Shown: positions 9,027 to 17,196, numbered from the stretch's first letter. The stretch: DNA of 64,000 nt from Sediminibacterium ginsengisoli (GCF_900167075.1 NZ_FUWH01000002.1:339005-403004); one strand, 5' to 3'. Made by a program: numbers and translations. The notes: generated from the letters alone by a model not told the origin.

Positions 9027-9638
9027 TTATTTCAGCAGTTTGCTGCTTTGGCGCAACCATGTGATCAATTCGATGAGGCTGTCTTCCGGAGATTTTTCAG
9101 CAGTATGAAGATGAAGGTCGGGTTTTTCAGGCTTCTCATATGGACTGCTGATACCAGTGAAATCGGTGATCTTTCCCTGTTCTGCAAGCAGGTATAAACC
9201 TTTTGTATCTCTTTTCCTGCAGGTTTCAAGCGGAGAATCGATGAATAATTCATAAAAGCTGTCTTTCCCGATGATGGCTGAAGCTTTTTCCCTGTCGTTT
9301 TCAAAAGGCGAAATAAAAGACGCAATGGTAATGATGCCGGCATCGTTGAACAGCCTGCACATTTCTGCAACACGGCGGATATTTTCAGTCCTGTCTTCTT
9401 TTGAAAAACCAAGATCGCTGTTGATGCCTAAACGTGTATTGTCGCCATCCAGTACATAAGAATGATAACCGTTGTCAAACAGCCATTTGTCGAGCAAGGA
9501 AGCAATGGTTGATTTGCCTGCGCCGGACAAACCTGTGAACCATAATGTAAAAGCTTTATTTCCTTTGTGGGTTTCCCTGTTTTGTCTTGTTACCGACAAG
9601 TGCTGGGTAAAAAGGTAACTGTTTTTTTCTTTGCTCAT
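9027..9638 (-). CDS. cysC: adenylyl-sulfate kinase
   Basis: 203 residues from ATG 9638. It phosphorylates adenosine 5'-phosphosulfate to PAPS, the sulfate donor for sulfotransferases. Walker A GLSGAGKS (36-43), LDGDNTRLGINSDLGF (substrate loop) and the conserved FISPF around the phosphoryl-accepting Ser are all present. No cysD/cysN (ATP sulfurylase) or reductase gene is next to it, so here it is a stand-alone kinase. A PAPS-dependent sulfotransferase lies 8 kb away at 17990-18865; supply of PAPS to that enzyme is an inference. A -7-like TAACTTTG is seen on the minus strand at 9664-9671. Confidence 0.93.
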   Translation of the reverse strand: MSKEKNSYLFTQHLSVTRQNRETHKGNKAFTLWFTGLSGAGKSTIASLLDKWLFDNGYHSYVLDGDNTRLGINSDLGFSKEDRTENIRRVAEMCRLFNDAGIITIASFISPFENDREKASAIIGKDSFYELFIDSPLETCRKRDTKGLYLLAEQGKITDFTGISSPYEKPEKPDLHLHTAEKSPEDSLIELITWLRQSSKLLK

Positions 9639-9981
9639 GAATAACTGGTATATCAACTCGTGCCAAAGTTAAGCCGTGAGTCTATTGCCTGGATGCAACG
9701 AGTGATCATTTTGAAAATAACAGGAAAGAAAATGAGAATTGTTCATAATCCGGTAATAAAAGGCATGAAAAAAATAATTAAAAGCGATAAGAGAAAATGG
9801 ATGCATCTTCTGTCGATACCGGGAAAAATACCCCCGTATTATTACTTAAAAAATAACTGCATTATTTTTTGAGAATCACTTGCTTTTGTAAAAAATCCCT
9901 TCTATATTGGATGCAGAATAGAACAACTGTTTCCTACAGATAATCCATTCGCTTTCAACCTTAACTAACAATCTATTATCC
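9639..9981. other. AT-rich non-coding gap at the left edge of the accessory island
   Basis: 343 bases between the minus-strand cysC and the plus-strand membrane protein gene, AT-rich in its second half. A 70-codon frame (9660-9872) is Lys/Ile-rich with no family-like features and is not called. The region must hold the divergent promoters; I see no clear hairpin, repeat or attachment site. Confidence 0.5.
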
Positions 9982-10665
9982 ATGCAGCAACATCCTTTGT
10001 TGGTTTACTGGGTCGTGTTCGCGATCCTGTTATTCATCATCATTTTTTTAGATAAAAAATATGATCTGTTGCGTGATGAAAGTTCCGCGCCTAAAAAACC
10101 TTATAGCTATTCGCGTTCCCAGCTGGCCTGGTGGACGCTGGTGATCATGTCGCTTTTCATCACCATATTCATTACGCGCGGAAATATCCCGGCCCTGGCC
10201 AATTCCACGGTAATCCTCCTCGGGATCAGTGCGGCCACAACTGCTGCCGGAAGACTGATAGATGTGGGTGATGCCACAAAGCCGCTGCGCATTCTGAGCC
10301 AGGAGACCAATGGCGATAATTTCTTTATCGATATTCTTTCAGACAATAATGGGGTAAGTATCCACCGGCTGCAGACCGTGATCTTCAACATGGTGATCGG
10401 AGCATGGTTCATCACTTGTGCATTGCATAACCTGATGAACTGTGTGCCTGCCGGATGTTGTTCGGGAACAGCCTGTATCGATACCATTCTTCCGGATGTG
10501 AGTGATAATGTACTGATGCTGCTGGGTATCAGTTCGGGTACTTACGCGGCAATCAAGAGTACGGAGAACAAAACCAGCCCGCCTTCCGGAGGCATAACAG
10601 CTCCCGGTGCGGTCTCGGTTCCACCCGTGTCACCTGGTCCTGTTGCTGACAATAGCAACCCGTAA
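9982..10665 (+). CDS. membrane protein with internal duplication, unknown function
   Basis: 227 residues with about four membrane segments: ~8-25, ~50-66, an LLGISAATTAAG segment near 78-92, and a second pair near 132-150 and 172-188. The two halves repeat: YSRSQLAWWT...LLGISAATTAAG resembles HRLQTVIFN...LLGISSGTYAAIK, so the protein looks like a tandem duplication of a two-helix unit with an R-x-Q motif before the first helix. The C-terminal ~30 residues are a Pro/Ser/Gly-rich tail. It is the first gene of a tightly spaced plus-strand run (49 bases before the first tail-collar gene), so it is probably co-transcribed with that group. I know no established function; an inner-membrane partner of the tail-collar proteins is only a guess. 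Confidence 0.75.
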   Translation: MQQHPLLVYWVVFAILLFIIIFLDKKYDLLRDESSAPKKPYSYSRSQLAWWTLVIMSLFITIFITRGNIPALANSTVILLGISAATTAAGRLIDVGDATKPLRILSQETNGDNFFIDILSDNNGVSIHRLQTVIFNMVIGAWFITCALHNLMNCVPAGCCSGTACIDTILPDVSDNVLMLLGISSGTYAAIKSTENKTSPPSGGITAPGAVSVPPVSPGPVADNSNP

Positions 10666-10714
10666 TTCCGGTTGCGATAAAACATATTTCCTTAACCTTT
10701 AAAATACAATTATT

Positions 10715-11263
10715 ATGGCAGATCCGTTTTATGGAGAAATCAGGCCTTTTGGCTTTACCTATGCTCCGCTTGACTGGTTACCCTGCGATGGGAGGCAAGT
10801 GCCTATCAATCAGTATCAGGCATTGTTTGCGATCATCGGAACCTCTTACGGAGGTAATATACAACAAGGGTATTTCAATTTACCGAACCTTCAGGGCGCT
10901 ATTGCGACGCAACTGGATACCAGACAAACTCCCTTTGATACCTTAGGCGAAACCGGTGGATCGGCAACACAAGGCCTGCTTACCAACCAGATGCCTAATC
11001 ACAATCACTCAGTTAAGGCTGTAATTGGCCAGGGAACAACAAATGCGCCAGGACCAACGGTCTCGGTTGCAGTGCCCGCAGCAACTACTGGCACAACAAA
11101 ATCCAATATCGCCGCTTATTCAAATACATCTTCAATTACCATGTCGGCAATTGAGATGGGGGTTGTTGGAACAAATACTCCTCATAATAACATGGGGCCT
11201 TTTCTGGTCATGAACTATTGTATTTGTGTTCAAAATGGTATCTGGCCTGAAAATCCTAATTAG
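10715..11263 (+). CDS. phage tail-collar domain protein 1 (microcystin-dependent-protein-like)
   Basis: 182 residues. The N-terminal ~65 residues are a phage tail-collar domain: GEIRPFGFTYAPLDWLPCDG, LFAIIGTSYGG and FNLPNLQG are its hallmark blocks. The middle is a Gly/Thr/Ala-rich stretch after the HNHS motif, and the C-terminus ends in MGPFLVMNYCICVQNGIWP, another family signature. No signal peptide. Free-standing proteins of this kind are common in bacteria outside prophages, and no head, sheath or baseplate genes are near. First of three paralogues in a row; the role is unknown. Confidence 0.88.
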   Translation: MADPFYGEIRPFGFTYAPLDWLPCDGRQVPINQYQALFAIIGTSYGGNIQQGYFNLPNLQGAIATQLDTRQTPFDTLGETGGSATQGLLTNQMPNHNHSVKAVIGQGTTNAPGPTVSVAVPAATTGTTKSNIAAYSNTSSITMSAIEMGVVGTNTPHNNMGPFLVMNYCICVQNGIWPENPN

Positions 11264-11319
11264 GAGGAGCTTGCTTCGATCTTGTTAAGGTTAATTAATT
11301 AAAACAAAAAAAATATATT

Positions 11320-11865
11320 ATGGATCCACTTCTTGGAGAGATCAGACTATTCCCATTTAATTATGCGCCCAGTGGCTGGGCGCTTTGTAACGGTCAGAGT
11401 CTGGCCGTAACAGGTAATCAGGCATTATACTCGCTGATAGGCAATCTGTATGGTGGGAATAACCAAAACTTTAATCTGCCTAATCTGAACGGACGTGCTA
11501 TAATTCATAAGTCTGCTCAATATCCTACTCAGGGCGTTGCAGGGGGGGCGGAAGCGGTAACGCTTGTTGCAGCCAATTTGCCGGCGCATACGCATTCAAT
11601 ATTGGCCAATAACAGTTATGATCTCGGTAACCCTAACACTAACTTTTTGAGTAACACGAATGTAAAAACAGCAGGAGCAACTGTTACTACAAATGCTTCA
11701 ATTGCCAATCTTTATGCCGTAAATCCACAGGCCAATACATTAACAACGTTGTTATCAAGTTCAGTTACTTCTACTGGTGGCGGTGGTGCGCATGAAAACA
11801 GGTCGCCTTTTCTGGTACTGAATTATTGTATTGCAATATCGGGACTCTATCCCCCACGTCCTTAA
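11320..11865 (+). CDS. phage tail-collar domain protein 2
   Basis: 181 residues, clearly paralogous to its two neighbours. Blocks in order: GEIRLFPFNYAPSGWALCNG, ALYSLIGNLYGGNNQNFNLP, LPAHTHS, and the C-terminal ENRSPFLVLNYCIAISG. Compared with copy 1 the NHNHS block is AHTHS. Short A-rich leader (AAAACAAAAAAAATATATT) directly before the ATG and a 56-base gap to copy 1, consistent with one transcript. No function can be assigned beyond the domain. Confidence 0.88.
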   Translation: MDPLLGEIRLFPFNYAPSGWALCNGQSLAVTGNQALYSLIGNLYGGNNQNFNLPNLNGRAIIHKSAQYPTQGVAGGAEAVTLVAANLPAHTHSILANNSYDLGNPNTNFLSNTNVKTAGATVTTNASIANLYAVNPQANTLTTLLSSSVTSTGGGGAHENRSPFLVLNYCIAISGLYPPRP

Positions 11866-11905
11866 CAGAGTAAAAAATAGTTGATAACAGTTAAACTAAT
11901 TTAAA

Positions 11906-12445
11906 ATGGATAATTATGTTGGTGAAATAAGACTTTTTGCGGGATCCTACGCTCCGGTTGGCTGGGCAATCTGCAATGGTGCTTCGATTTCGGTTAGCGG
12001 AAATCCGGGATTGTTTGCATTGATAGGAACTACCTATGGCGGAGATGGTGTTAATACTTTTAATCTTCCTGATCTAAGGGGCAGGGTGCCTGTCAGTTTC
12101 GGTGTTATATCGGGAGGAACTAATAATTATGTACTAGGACAAACCGGAGGTGCTGTTAGTGTAACGATCGATGAGTCAACCATGCCTGCACATAATCATG
12201 CTATGGTTGCGTCAACAGCCCCTGCAACAACAACTTCGCCGAATGGAGCTGTTCTTGCACAATCCAATGGTGCCGGTGGAACATATTCAGCGGTAGATTT
12301 TTATAATCCCGCTGCCGCAAATGGTACGCTGGATACCGCAACGGTGGTTAATACCGGAGGTGCAGGTTCGCACAATAACCTGATGCCATATGTTGTGATG
12401 AATTTCATTATTGCGCTCTCTGGAAACTTTCCTATGCGGCCGTAA
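11906..12445 (+). CDS. phage tail-collar domain protein 3
   Basis: 179 residues, the third paralogue. Blocks: GEIRLFAGSYAPVGWAICNG, LFALIGTTYGGDGVNTFNLP, DLRGRVPVSFG, MPAHNHAM and the C-terminal MPYVVMNFIIALSGNFP. It keeps the canonical LRGRVP block best of the three. It lies 40 bases after copy 2 and 39 bases before the formyltransferase gene, linking the tail-collar group to the lasso biosynthetic genes on one probable transcript. Confidence 0.88.
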   Translation: MDNYVGEIRLFAGSYAPVGWAICNGASISVSGNPGLFALIGTTYGGDGVNTFNLPDLRGRVPVSFGVISGGTNNYVLGQTGGAVSVTIDESTMPAHNHAMVASTAPATTTSPNGAVLAQSNGAGGTYSAVDFYNPAAANGTLDTATVVNTGGAGSHNNLMPYVVMNFIIALSGNFPMRP

Positions 12446-12484
12446 TGATAATTGCGTATGTTTATGCCTGAACCAAACTGACTC

Positions 12485-13396
12485 ATGCGCATAGGTATCA
12501 TTACAAATAACGAATATGCTCTATACCTGATACATGCACTTAAAGCCCGTGGCTTAGAGGTGCATGTATTTTTTTGCCCGTCACCGGATCCTTTCGCCAA
12601 CCAGCAGGTGGAAGCTTTCATGCAGGCTCAGCATATAGCCTGTGCCATTGAAAAAAATGCGGATAAAGACCTGTACAATTGGATAAAATCTGTTGCGCCG
12701 GATGTAGTTTTTGTATCAGGCTACCCACGTCTCATCGATATAAAAAAAACAGGTAACCTAAACGTAAAAATGTTTAATATCCATTCAGGCGCCCTGCCCG
12801 GGTTCCGCGGACCTTCTCCTGTATTCTGGCAGCTAAAACTGGGCGTGCCAAAATTGACCGTGTCTATACATCTGCTATCCGAGAAGTTTGATGATGGTCC
12901 TGTTGTATGGATGAAGGAAATAGATAATATGGCTCATTATAACTGCCGGCTTGCAGATATGCTCTTGTCTCAGTTAAGCACGGAAGGCGTGTTTTTCATC
13001 CTGCAACTAATTATGCATTCTTTACCCGTAGTACCTGTTGCTCATAAGAACGGTGAAATGAAATATTATAAGAAGCCTGCGGCAGCGGATGTTACCATCA
13101 CCTGGGATACGATGACCGCAGATGAAATTGTTCGTCTCGTTAAAGCTTGTAATCCATGGAATAAAGGTGCTATTACTTTTATTAACAGTACACCGATAAA
13201 AATTACGGATGCTACTGCCGGCAGCGAAAAGAGGGATGAGCCTCCTGGTACAATAGTGGCTGCAGACGCACAATTAACAGTGGTTTGTTCAGATAACCAG
13301 ATTATCCATATAAATATGTTATTTTACAACGATTTTTTTCTGCCGGCATACTATTGCCGGATCTGGGGTATAATTCCGGGTCGCTGTTTCGGATAA
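12485..13396 (+). CDS. formyltransferase-family protein, possible lasso tailoring enzyme
   Basis: 303 residues resembling methionyl-tRNA formyltransferase and sugar N-formyltransferases. The N-terminal catalytic domain has MFNIHSGALPGFRGPSPVFW, giving the catalytic Asn98 and His100, and FDDGPVV with the catalytic Asp (136 or 137); a C-terminal FMT-like domain follows (about 205-303). The family moves a formyl group from 10-formyl-tetrahydrofolate to an amine. It is probably not the housekeeping enzyme: it is divergent and stops only 3 bases before the lasso cyclase gene. N-formylation of the peptide lysine, or of another product of the cluster, is inference. Confidence 0.82.
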   Translation: MRIGIITNNEYALYLIHALKARGLEVHVFFCPSPDPFANQQVEAFMQAQHIACAIEKNADKDLYNWIKSVAPDVVFVSGYPRLIDIKKTGNLNVKMFNIHSGALPGFRGPSPVFWQLKLGVPKLTVSIHLLSEKFDDGPVVWMKEIDNMAHYNCRLADMLLSQLSTEGVFFILQLIMHSLPVVPVAHKNGEMKYYKKPAAADVTITWDTMTADEIVRLVKACNPWNKGAITFINSTPIKITDATAGSEKRDEPPGTIVAADAQLTVVCSDNQIIHINMLFYNDFFLPAYYCRIWGIIPGRCFG

Positions 13397-13399
13397 TTA

Positions 13400-15304
13400 A
13401 TGTGTATGAGTACGATTTTCGGTAAATGTAACATAGATAAACAACCAGTCTTAACAGACGAAGCTGTTTTGATGAAAGTGGCTCTCGACCATTGGAATGC
13501 TGATGCTTCTGGTATATGGGCAGACGAACAGACGATGTTGGGTCAATTGACCTTATTTAACACGCCGGAATCCTTCCACGAAAAACTTCCTTTTACAGAT
13601 GCTGTATCAGGGATGACCATTGTTGCGGATGCAAGGATAGACAACCGTGAAGAACTGTTCAGAAAACTTGGAGTTATGCAGGATGAAAGGCCGCAGTTGG
13701 CTGACAGCATCCTGATACTGAAAGCATATTGTAAATATGGCGAAGAATGCCTTTCACATTTTGTGGGGGATTTCACATTTGCAATCTGGGACCCTTCAGA
13801 ACAAAAATTATTCTGTGTAAGGGATCATGTTGGCATTAAGCCATTATTTTATTATTCAGATGATCACTTTTTTGCTTTTGCTTCAGAAAAAAAAGGATTG
13901 CTTGCAATTCCTGGTATTAAACAAAAAGCAAATCACGATTATCTGATGAAAATGGTTGGATTTATTGATCATAATGAGGCGGAAACATCTTATGAAGGGA
14001 TATCCCGTTTGCCACCGGGGCATTTTGTATCAATCCAAGGAAAATGTCTAAAGCTTACAAAATATTGGGAACTGGATACCGAGCAGGAAATAATTTATAA
14101 AGATCCACGTGATTATGTTCATGCTTTCAAAGAACTATTTGATGAAGCAATCAAATGCAGGCTAAGAAGTGCATTCACTGTCGGAGCCGAACTAAGCGGC
14201 GGACTTGATTCTTCAGGTATTACATGTATTGCTGCACGTATGTTGCATGAAGAAGGGAAAAAAATAGCGACTTTTTCGTACGGGTTCGATGAAAAGTCAA
14301 AAACGTTTTATCATAATACAGAAGATCTGATTGAAGAACATTTTGCTGATGAAGTTATTGCATTTGCCAATGTTGATAAGGTAATAAAAATAAGAGAGGA
14401 TGGTTACAGCAATTTTATGGAGGAGATAGACTTGGCATTGCGAATCAACGATGGCCCTGGTGTGTTATTGCCATGGCATGATCCGCTTAAAAAGAAAGTG
14501 GTGGAAGAAAACGTGCGTGTGCTTTTGTCCGGTTTCCCCGGCGATCAGATGGTCACCAGTTATGCAGAGGGTTATTTTTTTGAACATTTTGAAAAGAAGA
14601 GATATAGAACATTCCTAAAAGAAGCAAAACGAGAAATGGGTGCTATGAAGGCGCTCGCTTTATTGTTCAAAGCAACAGCAGACTGTTATCTGGAGAAATC
14701 ATTGACAGCTTACCGCAAAAAAAGATTTATACAAAATCATCGTAACCTTCCAGGCAATTTTTTAACACCAACATTATCCCATGCGGAATACCAGCGCCTG
14801 GTAAAAGACCCGCCCGGATGGCCGCGAAGCTACAGGAGACTGCAAAAGATGTCCTTACAGAAAATACTTGTCAGCAACAGGCCGGAAACAGAAGACAGAA
14901 ATAGTTTGCTTTACAAATCTGAAACCCGTTTTCCGATGGCGGACAGGCGCTTGCTGCAATTCATGCTGAGTATTCCGGCCGGACAGAAAGCCAATGCTAC
15001 TGGTGGGCGGCTGTTATACCGGAAAAGCATGGCGGCTGTTATACCGGAGAGCATTATTAGGAGAACAGATAAAGAATCGTTGATCCATCCGTTCGTATTG
15101 CCGAATTGGATCAGAGATCAAGGAAGTATAGCCGCGTGGCTTAAACAAGCGGGCCTGCCGGAAAGGCTTCCTTATGTCAATTTTGATAAATTAATGGCGG
15201 GTTATAGCCTCGACAACGACCGCGATTATTTTATCTTGAATGGCAGGATGAACAGAAAAAGGCTACATTGTATTGTAAGGTGGCTAGAAAAGAATAATTT
15301 GTAA
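13400..15304 (+). CDS. asparagine-synthase-like lasso peptide cyclase (C protein)
   Basis: 634 residues. It should adenylate the Asp/Glu side chain of the precursor core and close the macrolactam with the freed N-terminus. An N-terminal Ntn/glutaminase-like domain (about 1-210, with FVGDFTFAIWDPSEQKLFCVRDHVGIKPLFYY) is followed by the ATP-pyrophosphatase domain with the PPi loop SGGLDSS (266-272) and LLSGFPGDQMVTSY. The canonical MCGIFG start is changed: the protein begins MCMSTIFG, so with the second ATG (13406) the nucleophilic Cys position is Ser, as expected for a cyclase that needs no glutamine hydrolysis. Located 3 bases after the formyltransferase and 42 bases before the precursor gene. 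True asparagine synthase is a weaker alternative, given the neighbouring B1 and B2 genes. Confidence 0.87.
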   Translation: MCMSTIFGKCNIDKQPVLTDEAVLMKVALDHWNADASGIWADEQTMLGQLTLFNTPESFHEKLPFTDAVSGMTIVADARIDNREELFRKLGVMQDERPQLADSILILKAYCKYGEECLSHFVGDFTFAIWDPSEQKLFCVRDHVGIKPLFYYSDDHFFAFASEKKGLLAIPGIKQKANHDYLMKMVGFIDHNEAETSYEGISRLPPGHFVSIQGKCLKLTKYWELDTEQEIIYKDPRDYVHAFKELFDEAIKCRLRSAFTVGAELSGGLDSSGITCIAARMLHEEGKKIATFSYGFDEKSKTFYHNTEDLIEEHFADEVIAFANVDKVIKIREDGYSNFMEEIDLALRINDGPGVLLPWHDPLKKKVVEENVRVLLSGFPGDQMVTSYAEGYFFEHFEKKRYRTFLKEAKREMGAMKALALLFKATADCYLEKSLTAYRKKRFIQNHRNLPGNFLTPTLSHAEYQRLVKDPPGWPRSYRRLQKMSLQKILVSNRPETEDRNSLLYKSETRFPMADRRLLQFMLSIPAGQKANATGGRLLYRKSMAAVIPESIIRRTDKESLIHPFVLPNWIRDQGSIAAWLKQAGLPERLPYVNFDKLMAGYSLDNDRDYFILNGRMNRKRLHCIVRWLEKNNL

Positions 15305-15346
15305 TATTTTATTCTTTTTCATAACTTTATTAAAATTATTTCACTT

Positions 15347-15478
15347 ATGAACATGATTCATTCTAATGAAGGCCTCAAAACCTGGTCAGAACCAGTTGTA
15401 ACTTTAATCTCTAAAGATGCGGTTAAAAGTGGTGCTGTAACTATCTCAGAAGGTGCGGCTACAAAGGGTAGTAGTTAA
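15347..15478 (+). CDS. predicted lasso peptide precursor (A protein)
   Basis: 43 codons, ATG at 15347, stop at 15476-15478, directly downstream of the cyclase. The N-terminal part carries KTWSEPVV (residues 11-18), matching the Y/W-x-x-P motif by which lasso leaders bind the B1 protein. The probable core is GAVTISEGAATKGSS (29-43): Gly1 can form a seven-residue ring with Glu7, leaving an eight-residue tail with one Lys and a Ser-Ser end. The usual Thr at leader position -2 is absent (Lys27 there), so Ser28 as first residue with an eight-residue ring is an alternative. The C-terminal Ser fits the lasso kinase in the cluster. The cleavage site is inferred, not seen. Confidence 0.75.
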   Translation: MNMIHSNEGLKTWSEPVVTLISKDAVKSGAVTISEGAATKGSS

Positions 15479-15846
15479 TTTAAATAATACAAGCCGGCTC
15501 CTTGTTATTGGTGACTTTTTCGGATTATGAGTGATATCGTAATTTAAGGTTGCCTAGCGGAGCTTTGTTATTTTTCATTGAATTTGCATATAAATTTTAT
15601 ATACGAGGATAAGCCTAAGTATCGTAATTACGTGATTATTATTGGTTAGGTTATTAATTTAATTTTTCCTTGTTGGTATTCCTCACTGTCATTCCCTCTA
15701 GAAAAAAATCAGATTATAGTTTTATATTTAAGACGGTCGCCTTATACATCACAGTTGGGTAAACATTCGCCCCGCGATATAAATTCTGTGACTATTAATA
15801 TCTTCAAGAATTTTCATGCAGGTATAGATTTCTGAAGTACGTTTGT
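15479..15846. other. AT-rich non-coding region after the precursor gene
   Basis: 368 bases between the precursor (+) and the methyltransferase (-, convergent). It is strongly AT-rich and holds no plus-strand frame above a few codons after an ATG. I found no clear stem with a T-tract, so the ends of both transcripts are not located. Confidence 0.5.
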
Positions 15847-16809
15847 TTAACTCCAATGGTGACGAAACGCAGGCTTTTCACCCATGATATATTCAAATGT
15901 TACGTCTCTGCCTTCATAACCTTCAACTGACTGAACCTTAACAGGTATATTGAGACTACAGTCATTAATGCTAAGCTTTTGATCATTAAACACCCTGATG
16001 TCTGTTAAAAGATATAATTCTTTTGTTTCTTCAAAATTTTCCGGCATTCTAACCGTAACAGGCTGGTGTTTCTGGCAATTATGCTGACTGATGGTATAAA
16101 TTTTTCCAACAGATGTGCGTTTGGGATTAAAACTGGCATCCAGGCAACGTTTGGATTCCTGGGAGAAATTCAAGAGCGTAGCACTTACAGTGATTTCCTG
16201 TGGAATAAATAGTCCTCCGGGAGTTAACTGAGGAATAAGGTTGAGCATAATGGCAACCTGCGGTTCTCTGACAAGTGCATGCATCATGGTTTCTGAAATA
16301 ATCAGGTGCGGGGGGATTTCCGCCTGATATACGGTAGCATCTTCGCAAATATAGGACCCTACATAAGCTGAGAGACCCAGTTCCGTATATAGTTTTTTTA
16401 CTGCTTCTAGGCAGATTGGGTTTATATCGAGCATCTGGATGTTAATCTCTTCAGCCTTGAATAGGGTAGTAAGAGGCGTAACCAGTGTTGCATAGGGACC
16501 GCATCCTGCGTATAAAATAGTCAATCGTGTACTCGGGTAAATGGTCTTCAGTTTTAAAATAGCCTGGTATATACCGCGCATGAAAACAGATGTGCGCTGG
16601 CCTTCCAGCAGGCAGAATGCAGCATGAGGAGGTGAAATGGCTTTACCTTGCGGTAAATATATATCACTGCCGGCTCCCTGAACACCCGCAGTAATGCCTG
16701 TGATCGGTGCATAAAGTTTATGCAGTTCTCTTACAGCGCCGTAAATATGGCCGTAATCATCCGGATAAAAAAGTAGTGAATCTGCACAGCGTTTTAGTAT
16801 CTCTTTCAT
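15847..16809 (-). CDS. class I SAM-dependent methyltransferase of the lasso cluster
   Basis: 320 residues from ATG 16809 (16821 is possible). The Rossmann SAM-binding motif I is LTILYAGCGPYATLVTPL, followed by the acidic end of strand 2 in IQMLDINPICLEAV. A later ISETMMHAL and LTPGGLFIPQEITVSATL recall the double-E loop and post-II strand of protein arginine methyltransferases, so a protein or peptide substrate is plausible. The N-terminal ~90 residues are helical without a known domain. It is convergent to the precursor gene and divergent from B1. Some lasso clusters carry C-terminal carboxyl O-methyltransferases (StspM type); whether this enzyme acts on carboxyl, Lys or something else cannot be told. 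Confidence 0.75.
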   Translation of the reverse strand: MKEILKRCADSLLFYPDDYGHIYGAVRELHKLYAPITGITAGVQGAGSDIYLPQGKAISPPHAAFCLLEGQRTSVFMRGIYQAILKLKTIYPSTRLTILYAGCGPYATLVTPLTTLFKAEEINIQMLDINPICLEAVKKLYTELGLSAYVGSYICEDATVYQAEIPPHLIISETMMHALVREPQVAIMLNLIPQLTPGGLFIPQEITVSATLLNFSQESKRCLDASFNPKRTSVGKIYTISQHNCQKHQPVTVRMPENFEETKELYLLTDIRVFNDQKLSINDCSLNIPVKVQSVEGYEGRDVTFEYIMGEKPAFRHHWS

Positions 16810-16902
16810 AATTGTCAGCATGGTTTGAATAAAAATAATGCATTCAGAAGAATAAAGGGGAAATTGCATATTTTAGTATCTAAATTCATCAAAACATATT
16901 TC

Positions 16903-17196
16903 ATGTCTCAATACCCTCTTACTTTAAATTCGGTAATTCGTCGCAACGAAAAAAAATTCCTGATCAGCAGGGTTGGTACGGAAACTGTTATGATGGATCT
17001 TGAAAGTGGGGATTATATCGGCCTTAACGAAGTAGGAACAGATATTTGGGAAAAAATACCGGAACCGAAAATAATTGGTGAACTTGTAGACCAGCTTATT
17101 GCAGAATATGATGTGAAAGCGGAGCAATGTATTCTGAATACACTTAACTACCTTACACAGATGCAATCAATTCATGCTATTGAAATTGTACAATGA
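16903..17196 (+). CDS. PqqD-family lasso recognition protein (B1)
   Basis: 97 residues from ATG 16903. The PqqD/RRE winged-helix fold binds the leader peptide and delivers it to the B2 protease and cyclase. Family features: RVGTETVMMDLESGDYIGLNEVGTDIW (positions about 22-48), where the strand ending in Y-x-L-N and the following G-x-x-I-W are diagnostic, then a helical part including a run of Leu/Ile. The precursor's W-x-x-P motif is the expected ligand. It is separated from B2 by the SET, sulfotransferase and kinase genes, unlike the usual adjacent B1-B2 order. The longer frame from 16825 has no family-like sequence. Confidence 0.88.
   Translation: MSQYPLTLNSVIRRNEKKFLISRVGTETVMMDLESGDYIGLNEVGTDIWEKIPEPKIIGELVDQLIAEYDVKAEQCILNTLNYLTQMQSIHAIEIVQ

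Noticed and set aside
9660..9872. 70-codon plus-strand frame before the membrane protein gene
   Set aside because: Biased Lys/Ile composition, no homology-like blocks and no leader signal; most likely a chance frame in AT-rich DNA.
10715..12445. Prophage or contractile injection system
   Set aside because: Only tail-collar-domain proteins are present; no sheath, tube, baseplate, terminase, capsid or integrase genes are near.
13400..15304. Housekeeping asparagine synthase
   Set aside because: The changed N-terminus and adjacency to precursor, B1 and B2 genes fit a lasso cyclase better.
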